DNA from: Vanilla planifolia | Lineage: Eukaryota; Streptophyta; Magnoliopsida; Asparagales; Orchidaceae | Length of the DNA stretch: 64,000 nucleotides | Direction: 5' to 3' | NCBI GenBank assembly: GCA_023846275.1 | Contig: CM043868.1 | Coordinates: forward strand, 4,545,153-4,609,152 | Shown: in pieces, positions 14,880 through 26,989 of the stretch | Position numbering within the stretch: the stretch's first letter is position 1 | Layout of the letters: each line of letters begins with the position of its first letter | Notes under the pieces: generated by a model | What the model was told of the DNA's origin: nothing | Seen by the model: the letters and a program-made list of their open reading frames with translations, nothing else | Databases searched by the model: none | Position numbers and translations under genes: made by a program

Positions 14880-15080
14880 GTTTTTATGTAATTATTTTAA
14901 CATTAAAAAAATATAAAATAATATAGGAGTAGTGTGACAAGTTGGTATCAATGTAGTTAACATCATTAAGAAATCTAGTAAGAATAATGGTGGTATTGAG
15001 TTAGGATATTAGCATGAGATGTAGTATATACATAATATACATGTATAAAATAATTAAATGCTCATGTTCTTCATACCCCT
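14880..15080 (+). mobile_element. Gypsy LTR end plus primer-binding site, fragment
   Basis: The string GTGTGACAAGTTGGTATCA (14936-14954) is the characteristic junction of Del/Tekay-like gypsy elements: an LTR ending in TGACA, a three-base gap, and a primer-binding site for initiator methionine tRNA. The following 130 bases loosely match those after the primer-binding site at 23359. No gag or pol follows, so this is an isolated scrap of a dead element. Confidence 0.55.
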
Positions 15081-15838
15081 ATATTGATGCAAACCACAAT
15101 TCAAGAAATGATGATAGGAAGAGATTAATAGAAGGCTAAATCTTGTGCTTATAAAAGAGGTAGGAAAGTAGAACAATAAGCACAAAATCAAAATAACCTT
15201 ATGCAACCTGCCTCTTTATTTATAATGACCAATACAGTATAAAAGGAAAATTATGATAAAAATAAAATTCTTGATTAGTTTCCTCATCATCGACCCTTCA
15301 CTTTATGAAGGAACTAACCCCTTATCTATAGAAGGAGGTATTTAAAATAAATAATATTTTCATTGGGGTTCTTTTTCTAGAAAATAGAAAAGTTTACTTT
15401 GTTACTCTAATTCTAAAAGATGATGTGGGGTTTCCAAGGAAACACTCCATTGTATCAAGTTTAGAAATAAACCTCTGTAAAATATTACATATAATAAATT
15501 TGTAGAAGACTTTGAATAGTGATATATCCATACCTTAGGTAAAGAGTAAAAGAGGGAAATTTATACAAATTTAATGTAAAAAGGACTAGTAATCACTAGA
15601 TATGAAACAGAATTTACCAAAATTTCTAGATATACATTTAAGCATTTGAATCAAACATTCAATAGTACTTTGCATTTAAAAGACGGCTAAAACCTAAATT
15701 AAAATATGCCCATGTCACTTTGACTACCATTGACATTATAGAATAGGTAGAGAATTCCATAATAATGGAATAAGACTTATTATCTATAAGAAATTTGAAG
15801 ATTAAAGAGAACAAGATCTCTAGGGATAAAACATAAAC
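15081..15838. other. AT-rich DNA, nothing recognised
   Basis: No open frame with a known motif and no clear repeat. The short minus open frame at 15659-15844 runs into the LTR boundary and has no family resemblance. Confidence 0.5.
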
Positions 15839-18411
15839 TATCATAGCCCATCTGTTATCTCATTTTAATATTGATCTTAATGATTTTAATATTAAAAAAA
15901 TCATAATTTAAATACAATTAAAAATGATATTAACCTAATCAAGTTAAGAATGATGGTAAAACTTACTCTAAGTTTTGTTCAAATTAAATAATTTTTCAAG
16001 TCCTATAAAAAACTACTATGCTTCAAAAAACAAATAGATATAATTTCCTCATAATTGAACATATTTTCATTTTATAAGTTAACAATCAATAATAATAATC
16101 ACAAAATATATATAAAATTTATAATAATGATAAATTTACAAATATAATCTTAAAAAATCAAATCTAAAGTACACTAACATACTAAATATTTCATCACCAA
16201 AAGATATCATAATTACCACTACTTTTTTATTCTACAATTTTATCATCAGTTCATGGAACATTAGTTAAAACCTATAGATCTAGCTATGCTTATCAAAGAA
16301 ATAGATATAAATATATAATTGTTACATAACCTCAAATAGATCCATCCACATGTCTTTTAAAATATATAAAAAAATATTATAATCTTTTCAAAGGTATCTA
16401 TCAAACTGAAGTGCAATTAAAGTATTTTATCTCTTGATGCTTTAGAACTTTAACTAGTAATATAAGTATGTAATGAACTTGAAAGTAAAATAGATAAATT
16501 TGCATGTAAAAAATAAGATGGGATAAAATATGATAATATGATAAACTATAAAAAGACCAATAAACAATATTAATAAGTGTTTGTTATCATCATCTAGAAA
16601 AGCATATAAAATAAATTAATAGAAACATGATATTAAGATATAAAAAGAAATATAACTATTTAAGAGTATGTGATCAAATTATAGAATTATATAAAAAATC
16701 AACACATAAAAAAGTTGCATAATTATAGCTTGTAATATGTTTAGGCATACTAAAATCTTTATTCACTGTTATTTATTTTATCCATATAACATCTAATCTC
16801 TCTTTATGTCTTTAAACTATGTTGATTCTAATATTTTCTCAATTTTTTCATCCCAATATTGTATTTCATCTCTTTCATAGTGCTCATATTTTTCATCAAA
16901 GTTTAGATATTTACCAAATGATCATTATTTTAGTTCATGAGATTTTATCACATCTATATCATGTTTGTATCAAACACTTAGTATACAATTCTTATATTAT
17001 ATCATTTGACATTATATCATAATATATAAACACAACTTATAAATATATAACATCATGTATGTCTTATAGTAGATCTCATCTATAACTATTATATTACATA
17101 ATGAATAGCTCATCATATATCATATTCATATCACAATAAATTTTATCTCTAATTACATGATCACATAATAAGAAACTTATCTTACATCATATCTATAACA
17201 AATTTCATCTTTAACTAAATTATCATAAAATAAATAGTTCATTATATATCATATCTATATCATAGTAGACATCATCTCTTACTATTAGATCATATAGCAA
17301 ATAGCTCATTATATATCATATCTATATCATAATAGATTTTATCTCTAGTTACAACATTATATAGTAACTTCACATATGATATCATCATCATAATAGATCT
17401 CATCTCTAACTATAAGGTCATATGGCAAGTAGCTTATCATATATCATCTATGTATAAAAAAATCTCATCTCTAATTATTATATAACATAGCAAGTAGATT
17501 ATCATATATTAGATCTACATCATAGTGGACCTCATTTCTAGCTGTTAGATCACATAATAAGAAACTCATCATATATCATATGGGGTTTCATGTTAGTGAT
17601 AACATATCATAGCACATCATCTCATCTCCTTTCATAATGGTAATCGAGTATGACAACTAAAATTAATTTCATTGGACAAATATCACCATTCTCATCTTTA
17701 CTAATTGTAGTCATTTATACCTATGATACATCAATTCCATCATTGATAGAATCATCATAACAAAACTCATATATTTTAAATCATATCAGGTACTCATACA
17801 ATCTCTTGTTATAAGAATTTATCTTTTACCTTATTTTTTTTGTTCTCATTCTCATCTACTTTCTTTATTCCTTTTCTTATTTATTTTTCACATTTCACAT
17901 CATTAGTATCACTAAATTAATTAATTATTTTATATATTTATTTTTATTTCTTATCATATAATATATAATAATGATACAAAATATAATGTAAAAGAAAAAG
18001 ATAATATTCATAATATTGAATACTAGATGATCATAATAAGATATTATACATATATTATTATTATTTAAAATTTACCTACTCTTCTTGGAAAAATTCTTGC
18101 ATTAACTTTTTTAATTAGCTTCATATAAATAAATGATTAAGCATCTAATTAAAAATAACTACCATTCTAGTGTTGTTCAAAATTGATTCATATACTTTAT
18201 AAATTTTGTGTTACTTGCTTAAGTTTTATTTTTGATTGAATATGGTAATGCCACTAATGCCCTTGCACTATTTTACAAAAAATCATTCAAGCTTCCTATT
18301 TTTATAGTAAACAATTTCTAATATTTCTTAACAACCTTTAAGCATCACTTAATTCCTCTTCATGTCCATCAAAGATAAGGAAATGCATAATAGCTCACTA
18401 ATTCTCCCTTT
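15839..18411 (-). repeat. Long gypsy LTR in minus orientation (left inverted arm)
   Basis: The reverse complement of this stretch matches 18720-23355 (minus a nested insert) over its whole length at eye-estimated 70-80% identity. Its sense-strand end, near 15839, corresponds to the LTR end that precedes the primer-binding site at 23359 in the other copy. No primer-binding site or polyprotein is seen beyond its own end, so it is a solo or stranded LTR, about 2.5 kb long and old. Its sense-strand start near 18411 is not sharply defined. Confidence 0.7.
17068..17590 (-). repeat. Degenerate tandem array, about 8 units of 60-68 bp, inside the LTR
   Basis: Units start near 17071, 17141, 17203, 17269, 17336, 17396, 17460 and 17529. 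Each carries a TCTCATCTCTAACTA-like start followed by a TCATATATCATATCTATATC-like core. The mirror-image array sits at 21590-22175 in the opposite arm, so the array predates the split of the two LTR copies. Confidence 0.8.
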
Positions 18412-18836
18412 CTTATATCCAAAATTGAAAGCACAAGACTCAATTATAATTTTTAAGAGTTAGATTTTCAAAAAACCATATCTCAATTTGGATGTAAAAC
18501 CTTAAAATTCAATTCCTTTAAACTCCTTCCAAAGTAATAAGACAAAATTAATCAAAAATAGAACTCAATCACTACATTTCTCATTTTTAGTGACTTAATT
18601 GTGGTTGTGTTCTTCCAATCAACTCAAAGAAGGATGAAACAACAATAATAGCTTATGAGTCTCCAATCTTGACTTTAATAACTTTGCACAACTACATGAT
18701 GGTGGGACAATGAGGATCAGAAACAAGGGAAGGGAGAATTAGTGAGTTATTATGCATTTCCTTATCTTCGATACAAATGAAGAGAAATTAGGTGATGCTT
18801 AAAGGTTGTTAGGCAACATTAGAAACTAATCACTCT

Positions 18837-20995
18837 TGTAACACCTTTCTTTTTCTTTATTTTATTTTTGTTGAAAGAGCTCTTTGAGACGAGTCTAATG
18901 GTGTTTAGTTTGTAATTTTTGGAGTTCTAAGGAATAAATTATGAATTTTAAAGATTTGGATAGATTTGTAATATTGAGGATATATTTGTAATTTTGTAAA
19001 TGTCGACATAGTTCAATTCATTTTGGCAGAAGGTATATTTGTAATTTTAAAGTTGTTGGCTGTGATGGGTATATATGCAATTTTAGGAATTTCGACGCAG
19101 GTTTATTTCACCGGGCGGAGGATATATGTGCAAATAAGAAATTTGGAAGGAGTGATATAAAAAATGTGGTTCACAAACCGAGAGCATATCGGTTTCGACC
19201 GCGGTTATAAAAGCCAAAGCAGGGTGCATTTGGAAAAGCACTTTTGTAATACCGATTTCGGGGAGGTTGTCGGAGTTGCGAAGGCGAGATTTTCAAAAGC
19301 TGCTGCCTTGCTTCGCACAGTTCCGGCACGCGATAGTAATAGCAGACGAGGATTTCGTGAGTTTTGACACACGACAGTGACGATCGGCGAGGATTTCCTT
19401 GAGTTCCGGCATGTGACGGTGACAGCCGGTGAAGATTACCGTAAGGTAAGAATTTGTTTGTTTTGTCGTCGGGATTGTGCAAGTTTTCTGGTAAGCGGCA
19501 CAGACCGAGAGGGGTCGATTTGGCCGACGAGAGATGCAAGAGATCTCGAGTTTGCTAGCGAAATATTTCGGCTACGCTAGATGTAGAGGAGAGAGAGAAA
19601 AAAAATAAATAAATATAGCAGAAACCGGTCCAGGTTTTGGACCGGGTTTGTACTGCTAAACCAGGCACATTGGGTGCTGCCGGTCCACACAACTGGAAAC
19701 CAGTGAGAAACAAATAGCTGAAATTAAGAATTTGGATTTTTCATGTTTGGGAAAGCTTTTAGAAAAGCAATTTTGGCTATAGTACTGACGAAAGCCAAAA
19801 TATCAGAAATTAAATTAAGGAAATTTTGGGATTTTTTTGGAACCGTTTGGGAACAACTTTTAGAAAGTAATTTTGGTTAATAAGTATATTTTAAATTGAT
19901 TATTTTTGTATTTATGGGCTTGTAGGACATCAAGAAAACAAATCAGAAGTGGGCAAGACGATTGGTACAGTAAATCTAGGTAGATAAATTCCTAACCCTG
20001 TGATGTAGCACAATATAATATATTTTTACATAGTTTCTTATTATCACATGGTGTTTTGGTTATTGCTTATGCATTTGCATGAAAACTAAAAAAGAAGAAA
20101 TACATGGTATGATAATGAAATAAAAAGGAAGAAAAAATATGAAAAGAAAGGTCTTTTGATATGGCATAATTGTTTGAAATTATGATTGAGAATAGAAATA
20201 AAAAATGGGATTCCCAGAGAACATTATCTTCACCACTAGGCCCAACGTGTGGGATCACAGAGTATCGATCTTCAGATCAGATATTTACCTAGCGTTATGT
20301 GCTATGACTCCATGATGATTACACCAGGCCTAGCATGTTGGATCGCAGGGTATGGTACTATACCTGCCTGGTGGCACTAGGCACAACATGTTGGATCAAA
20401 GAGTATCAATCTTCGGATCAGATATCTGCCTAGTGTTATTTGCTTGGTTGGATGCCGGTTTGAGGTCATTTGCTTGATTGGATCCAAAGGATAATGCGTC
20501 AAAGGGAATCAGGCCCAGTAATAACACACCTATAAGGAACTGGCATTTCTTTTGGTACTTTATCTGACATTATATATTACATTTGATATGGTTTTATCTT
20601 TATGCATATGATTCATCTTTACTATTCATGGTAATTTAATATCTCTTATCTCTTTTTCATAATTGGTTAGATATTATGATTTATCTATTGAAATATATAA
20701 AATCTCATTTAGTACTTACATCACAGGTCATACAACCACTGTACCGAGAACTGGGAATGATGCTGCTACAAGAGAGCCCTTTTCACGAGATGTGTGAGAA
20801 AGAGGAGAGGTTAGTGTGATTAATGTTTAAAAACATGTCTTTATTTATATGGTATCGATTTTTGAGTTGGGGTTTGTCTGACCGTCGGATCCCCACCTTG
20901 GGTTTTGTTCTGTGTTCTCACTTAGATGTTTTATCTCGTGACTCTGATGATAACTTTGTTATATAGTGGTACTTGATGTAGGTGGGGACTTGATA
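18837..20995 (+). mobile_element. Solo LTR of a Ty3/gypsy element, nested in an older LTR
   Basis: It begins TGTAACACC, the standard start of many plant gypsy LTRs, and ends near GGTGGGGACTTGATA. It is flanked by ACTCT (18832-18836) and ACTAT (20996-21000), a 5-bp target-site duplication with one mismatch. Comparison with the uninterrupted left arm (ACTATAAAAA at that point) independently places the insert here. A TATA box (TATAAAAG, 19206-19213) lies about 370 bases in. CpG is far commoner than in surrounding DNA, so it is younger than its host. No internal region or second LTR remains: a solo LTR left by recombination. Confidence 0.78.
20232..20450 (+). repeat. Tandem subrepeats inside the nested solo LTR
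   Basis: Two well-matched units of about 71 bp start near 20233 and 20375. Each has an ACTAGGCNCAACRTGTKGGAT-type start and an ATCAGATATYTRCCTAG-type end. A shorter relative lies between them near 20322. They are typical LTR-internal duplications. Confidence 0.75.
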
Positions 20996-21589
20996 ACTAT
21001 AAAAAGAGGAAGCTTGAAGGGTTTTTTGTAAAATAAATTTATAAATTTAGGAATGTTATTTGAATTATTATTAACATTAGAATGGTAGTTATTTTTAATT
21101 AGGTGCTTAATTATTTTATTTATAAGAAGCTAAAGGAAAAGAAAAATTAATGGACTTTTCTCAAGGAGAGTAGGTAGGTAAATTTTAAATAATTATAATA
21201 TAAGTATAATATTTTATTATAATTGTTTAGTATTTAATATTATGATAAATTATCTTTTTCTTTTATACCATATTTTATATCATTATTATATACTATGTAA
21301 TAAGAAATAAAAATAGAGATGCAAAATAATTGATTAATTTAGTGATATTAGTGATGTGCAATATGAAAAATGAATAAGAAAGAGAATAAAAAAAGTAGTT
21401 GAGAAATAAGAATTAAAAATAATAAAGTAAAAGATAAATATTTTTAATATAAGACTGTGTGAGTACTAATATGATTATAATTATAATGAATAAAAATAAG
21501 AATGATAGTATTTATCTAATGATATTAACTTTAATTGTCACATTCTGTTATCATTATGAGTGAAGTTAAGACGACGTGCTATAATATGA

Positions 21590-22175
21590 TACCACTGACA
21601 TTAGACTTTACACGATATATGATGAGCTGCTCATTATGTTATTTAGCAATTAGAGATGCAATTCATTATAATGTAAATCTAATATATAATGAGCTACTTA
21701 CTATGCGATCTATTATGATATAAATATGATATATATAATGAGCTACTTGTTGTATGATCTTATAGTTAGATATTATATTTGTTATGATATAGATATGATA
21801 TATGATGAGTTACTTATGTGATCTAATTGTTAGATATAAGATTTATTATGATTTATATATAATATATGATAAGTTGCTTACTATATGATCTAATACCTAG
21901 AGCTGAGAACCACTCCAATATGATATTAATGAGCTACTTGTTATGTGATCTTGTAACTAGAGATAAGATCATATAATTAAAGATGAGATCTATTGTGATG
22001 TGAATATTGATATATGATGAGCTATTTGTTGTATAATTTTATAGCTAAAAATAAGATCTATTATGATATAGATATGATATATGATGAGCTATTTACTATG
22101 TGATTTAATAACTCAAGATGAGATTTATTATGAAAATGAATATAATATGATATGCCTACAAAATGGGTTTACATG
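21590..22175 (+). repeat. Degenerate tandem array mirroring 17068-17590
   Basis: About eight or nine units of 55-70 bp carry a GATATATGATGAGCTACTT-like core followed by a GTGATCTNATANYTAGA-like half. It is the reverse complement of the array in the left LTR arm. Confidence 0.78.
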
Positions 22176-23355
22176 TTATGGTGTGATATTAGATGATATG
22201 ATATAAGATCTACATATTATGTCGTTGATGTAAACATAATATAGATGAAATAGAATCCCATGATAGAATAATAATCATTTAATAAAATCTTGGGCCCTAA
22301 TAATAAGTATGAGTACTATGAAATAAATGAGAAATAATATTAGGATGAAAAAATTGAGAAAATATTAGAATCAAGGTAGTTTAAAAATATATAAAGCGAT
22401 AAGAGTTTAGATAGATAAAATAAATTATAGTAGATAAAGAGATGTATATACATGAACATATTATAAGCTGTAATTATGTATCTTTTTATGTGTTGATTAT
22501 TTTATATAATTCTATTGTTTGATCATATACTCTAATTTGCTTATATATTTTTTATATCTTGATATCATGTTTCTATTAATTTGTTTTATATGTATTTCTA
22601 TATGATGATCACAAACACTAACTAATATTATTTATTAATCTTTTTATAGTTTGTCTTATTATCATTTTTTATCTCATCTTATTATTGAAGTATGAATTTA
22701 CCTGTTAGGCTTTCAATCTTATCATGTATACATTATAGGTTAAAATCCTAGAACATCAAGGGATGAGAAACTTTAGTTATGCTTAAGTTTGATAGTCTAT
22801 TTTTGAGAAGATTGTTTTATTTTTGTATATATATTTTAAAACACATATGAATGGTAGTACTTATGGTGTTATATCGATGTATGTGTTTATATCTATTTTT
22901 TATAAGCATAGTTAGATATGTTGGTTTCGATTAATGCTCCATGAATTAATAGTAAAATTAGGAAATTTTAGTATATCAAAAAGTATTGATAATTAAGGTA
23001 TCTTTTGGAGATGAAATATTTGGTTATTTGGGTGTACTATAGATTTGATTATATTAAGATTTTATGGATTTATTATTTTTATAAATGCTATATATATCAT
23101 GTAATTATTAACTTGTACAAAGAAAACATAGGTAGTTTTAGAGGAAACTCTCTATATTTGTTTTTTAAAAAATAATAATTTCTTATACACAACTTAAAAA
23201 ATTAGATGATTTGAATAAAAATTAAAGTTTAATTTATTATCATTTCTCACATGATTAGGTTGTTATATTCCTCTAATTATATTTAAACTCTAATTATTCT
23301 AATCCAAAAGTTATTAGGATTGATATTAAAATGAGATGTTAGGTAGGGTGTGGTA

Positions 23356-26300
23356 AGATGGCATCAGAGCGATTAACATCTTAGGGAGAGTAGTTAAATT
23401 TTTTAGTTTAATTGAATTACTGAGTAGTGATGCCCTAGATTGAGGCCTTCACTTTAGATTTTATGAGTTGATGAGTGAGTACGTTGATATAATACATAAA
23501 TTAAATGCATATATTACATTATATGTAACTTTTATTTAAATCTTTAACTTATTTGTATATCAAAATTTTATAAGCAAAAGACAATTACAAAAAAGGTAAA
23601 AACTATTTTATACATAACTAGAATTATGCAAATGCAATTTAATGTGCTTAAAAGTGAGAGTAATAGATCTTTTGAGAAGCATGTTATGTGGAGAAGAGGC
23701 AAAAAAAGTTTTGTTCTTATACACTAAGCAAACCAAGAGTAAAAACAAGTTTTAATGGTGCATCTATTGTGATAATTAAAAATAAATTGCCACATTTCAA
23801 TAATTGTGGTAGCTCGCATCAAGGTGACTCTTTGGTTGGTAGAGGAGCACACAGAAGTTGCTATTCATGTAGAGAATATGACCATTTAGCCAAAGATTGC
23901 CCTCAAGCTAACAGAGGATCTATGAAACCTCCATCACCTTCAAGCTTAGATAAAGGTACTCCTTTCATCATTCCTATTAATGCCAATGTAGATCAACCTA
24001 TTCTCCTCAACGCTATTACTTTTTCTCCTCATATGGGTCTCATATGAAACAAACTAATGATAGGTATGTGATACATTAAGTATCTTTTAGTCATACTTCT
24101 ATATATGTTAGTATTTTTTAATCTCATGAAAGGTTTATTATTGGAACTTTAAAAAGTAAATATTTGATTGAAATATTATGATGTTATCTTATTATAAGAG
24201 TTCATAAACCAATAACTTATGTATCTGAGATTTTAAATTTTGATGATTATTCTTATGATTATGTAGAAAAAAGATTTAATAGCCAATTTTGTTGTATGAA
24301 ATAGATGAGAGAGCATAAATTTAAATATATCAAATTTAGATTTGAAAAAAAAGGTGATTGTCTATGATATAATATAGTATTGAGAATTGATAAATAATAT
24401 GACTTTGGTAATTGGGAGTAATAAATATTTTTTATCATAATTATTTTCTAAATAGTTATTATGCTATATTGATGAAATATTATTGAACTTTATCATATTT
24501 AAAATATGAGGAATTGTGTTTTGGTAAGAAAAATTAATATATTCTTTATTATCATGATTATTTGCTTGAAATTGATTGAAGGACGATGTTAAAAGTGTTA
24601 TGATAAGATGAATACATAAATAAGTTTCAACAATTGGTAAAAAAGTAATTGTATAAGAACTCAAGAGAAATAGGTTCTTAATACTATAGTGGATTTTCAA
24701 ATACTTTAATAAATTTTTATGGATAATTATAGTTAGAAAGTGCTTAATTAATTAGTGTAAAATAAGAAAAGAAATTATAGATGAGAAATACAATTTGCTT
24801 GTGTGAACTAAAATGATAAGATTGAGGTTATAACAAATGAATATATTATTTTGATAAAAAAAAAGAGCTAAACTCAAGATTATTTAAACATTTTGTTGGT
24901 TTTTAGGAAAAGTGCTTAATATTGTTTAAGCTATATGCATATTTTGATGAGATGACCTTATCTGGTTAATGTATTAATTGTTTCCATAAGTAGGACTTGA
25001 TTTACTCAAGAGGCACTCAAGTTATGCTACTTTTATTGGTTCATGATTTTAAATTAGCAGCACTTATTTCATAAAATATTTGCATTAAGTGAGGTAAAGA
25101 ATAGTATTTTAAAGCAAAACAAATTAAGAAATATATATATTTTTGAATATGTTGAAGAATAATTTTGAGATTCTAAACAAGCTATTGAAGGTAATGCTAG
25201 GATTGAAGAAGCCAAATTATATTGAAAAATACCAATTTGGGATACTCTATTGATGTTCATACAAAACAAAGCCTTGAAATAGTGAAGTCAATTATCACCT
25301 TGGAAACTTCTAAAATGTTTTATGAAATGTAAGTAACTTCAACTTGCACTGCTTAATGTAAAATACTTAAATAAGGAATAGGACCTTTTTGGAGAAAATT
25401 TCAATCAAATGTGCTCTAATGTTTTGGTTTCTAAAGGGGTACATGTAATCAATCAAGAGGAATCAGTAAAGGATATGCTTAATGACATTATCAAATTGAA
25501 TTCTTTATTACAAACTAAAGTTTTTAAATGTAGGGATATTTTGGCCAATCATGGAAAAATGTTTCATCTTTAGAAGATCTAAGGTTCTAGGAAGAGGAAC
25601 TATTGACAATCAACAAAATAAGGAATTGAAAGGATTAAAGTAAGTAGATGAGGAGTTTGAGGCTACATTCTTACTAAAAAAAAAAGAGATTGATGCTTTA
25701 GAAGCCTTTCATGAGGGAATTATAAGATATGAGTTTGAGCATTAAGAGAGAAATGAGTCAGATAAAAGAAAATTTAGCAATTGTAAAGAGAGATCACAAG
25801 AATCAAGCTTAAGGATATGGAACTTCTTAAGGTAGTTTTAGCTTGCCCATAGATCTTAAATAAGATCTTGAGAGTTTTTTTAAGGATTACTTGAGTTTAA
25901 ATTAGTAACAATAATGAGTACAATGGTTAGATGATGTAGAATTTGAGAAGAAAGAAAAATGATAAATGTAAGTTAGCATGGCAATATGGATTTTATTAAC
26001 AATGTAAATAAATTTTTGATTATATCTCTTAACTATTAGAAGTAAGAATTATTAAGTGAAATCAAAATACAAAAGTTTTATTCATCTTCAAAGCATTAAA
26101 GTAGTCATTAAAAATACTATTAATTTTGTAATTTCAATTGAATAATATAATATATTTAGATTGATCATTTAGAAATATTTATGAGTTGGAAGATATAATG
26201 TAATAGAATCATAAGATCAAATAGATATTTAATATTAATATCTTTAATTTTAAGAATAGATGTTCATATTTGAGAAAATGTAAACTTTACTTCAATTTGA

Positions 26301-26699
26301 ATTGGCAATTAAACTAGTTAATTAGCGAAGTGATATAACAGTTCAAAAGAAAGCAAAACTTCTGAAAGAATGACCTTTTAAAGGGAAGATTTGATCGAGA
26401 GAAATAGAAAAATTGAGATATCTTACATTCATTTATGATCTACTTAAAAAAGTTATATAACGATTATATCATTTTGGTTAGTAAGAAATTTTGATGATGG
26501 ATTTAAATCTTATTTGGGCATATATACATCTAATTATATTTTTTTAATTTAATTTAAATGATTTGAGATTAAATAGAGATAATGAAATCTTTGTTAGGTT
26601 TAATTGTTTAAAGAAAATTGAAATGTTTAATGAATTGAATACACAAAGAGGTAATGAAAATCTATTTGAAGAAGAGTAAGAATGGAAAAGACAAATATT
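23356..26699 (+). mobile_element. Ty3/gypsy internal remnant with gag zinc knuckle
   Basis: It starts at a primer-binding site, TGGCATCAGAGC (23359-23370), complementary in type to initiator methionine tRNA. An open stretch (23688-24047) carries the gag CCHC knuckle at 23859-23900 (CYSCREYDHLAKDC) followed by a proline/serine-rich linker, as in Del/Tekay-like gag. The rest, 24060-26699, is heavily decayed. I could not identify protease or polymerase in it, so much of the element is missing or replaced. Confidence 0.65.
23359..23370 (+). other. Retrotransposon primer-binding site
   Basis: TGGCATCAGAGC is within one base of the plant initiator-Met primer-binding site TGGTATCAGAGC. It follows the end of the long LTR, which fixes this element's plus orientation. 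Confidence 0.75.
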
Positions 26700-26845
26700 T
26701 TTGATGTTTACATTATTATTATTTCTCTCTCATTAGGTTTTTAATGCCCATTAATTATATTTAAACTCTATTTTTCTAGTCTTACAATATTAGGACTAAC
26801 ATTAGAATAAAATGTCACTTGGTGTTTGACATAAACACTCTTTTA
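26700..26845 (+). repeat. Gypsy LTR 3'-end fragment
   Basis: The stretch matches the last 120 bases of the long LTR at 23230-23350, sharing CTCATTAGGTTTTTAATG-like, ATTATATTTAAACTCTA and TTAGGAYTRAYATTARAATRA blocks in the same order. It could be the 3' LTR remnant of the gag element to its left or the 5' LTR remnant of the pol fossil to its right. Confidence 0.55.
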
Positions 26846-26989
26846 AAAGAATTATATTAGAAGGGGGGAAGTATAAAATTTGATAGGAGAGGTTTGATTT
26901 TAATATCTATAGTAATAGATCTAAAATAATATCTAGTGAAAGGATCTCTTAACACAAAAAGTTTAAGAAATTTCATAGATGAGAATGTT

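Larger units (their letters stand above)
18412..23355 (+). repeat. Long gypsy 5' LTR in plus orientation (right inverted arm), split by a nested LTR
   Basis: Positions 18720-18836 and 21001-23355 together mirror the left arm. The host LTR resumes right after the nested insert: GGAAGCTTGAAGGG near 21010 corresponds to the reverse complement of the left arm at about 18270-18290. The first 300 bases (18412-18719) have no counterpart in the left arm; they may be the true LTR start (TATATCCAAAATTG near 18414 resembles the LTR start at 11884) or a spacer. The LTR ends just before a primer-binding site, so it is the 5' LTR of the element to its right. Confidence 0.65.

Noticed and set aside
19171-19539. 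122-codon minus open frame with overlapping plus frames.
   Set aside because: They sit in the GC-rich leader part of the nested solo LTR. No domain is seen and the composition explains the open frames.
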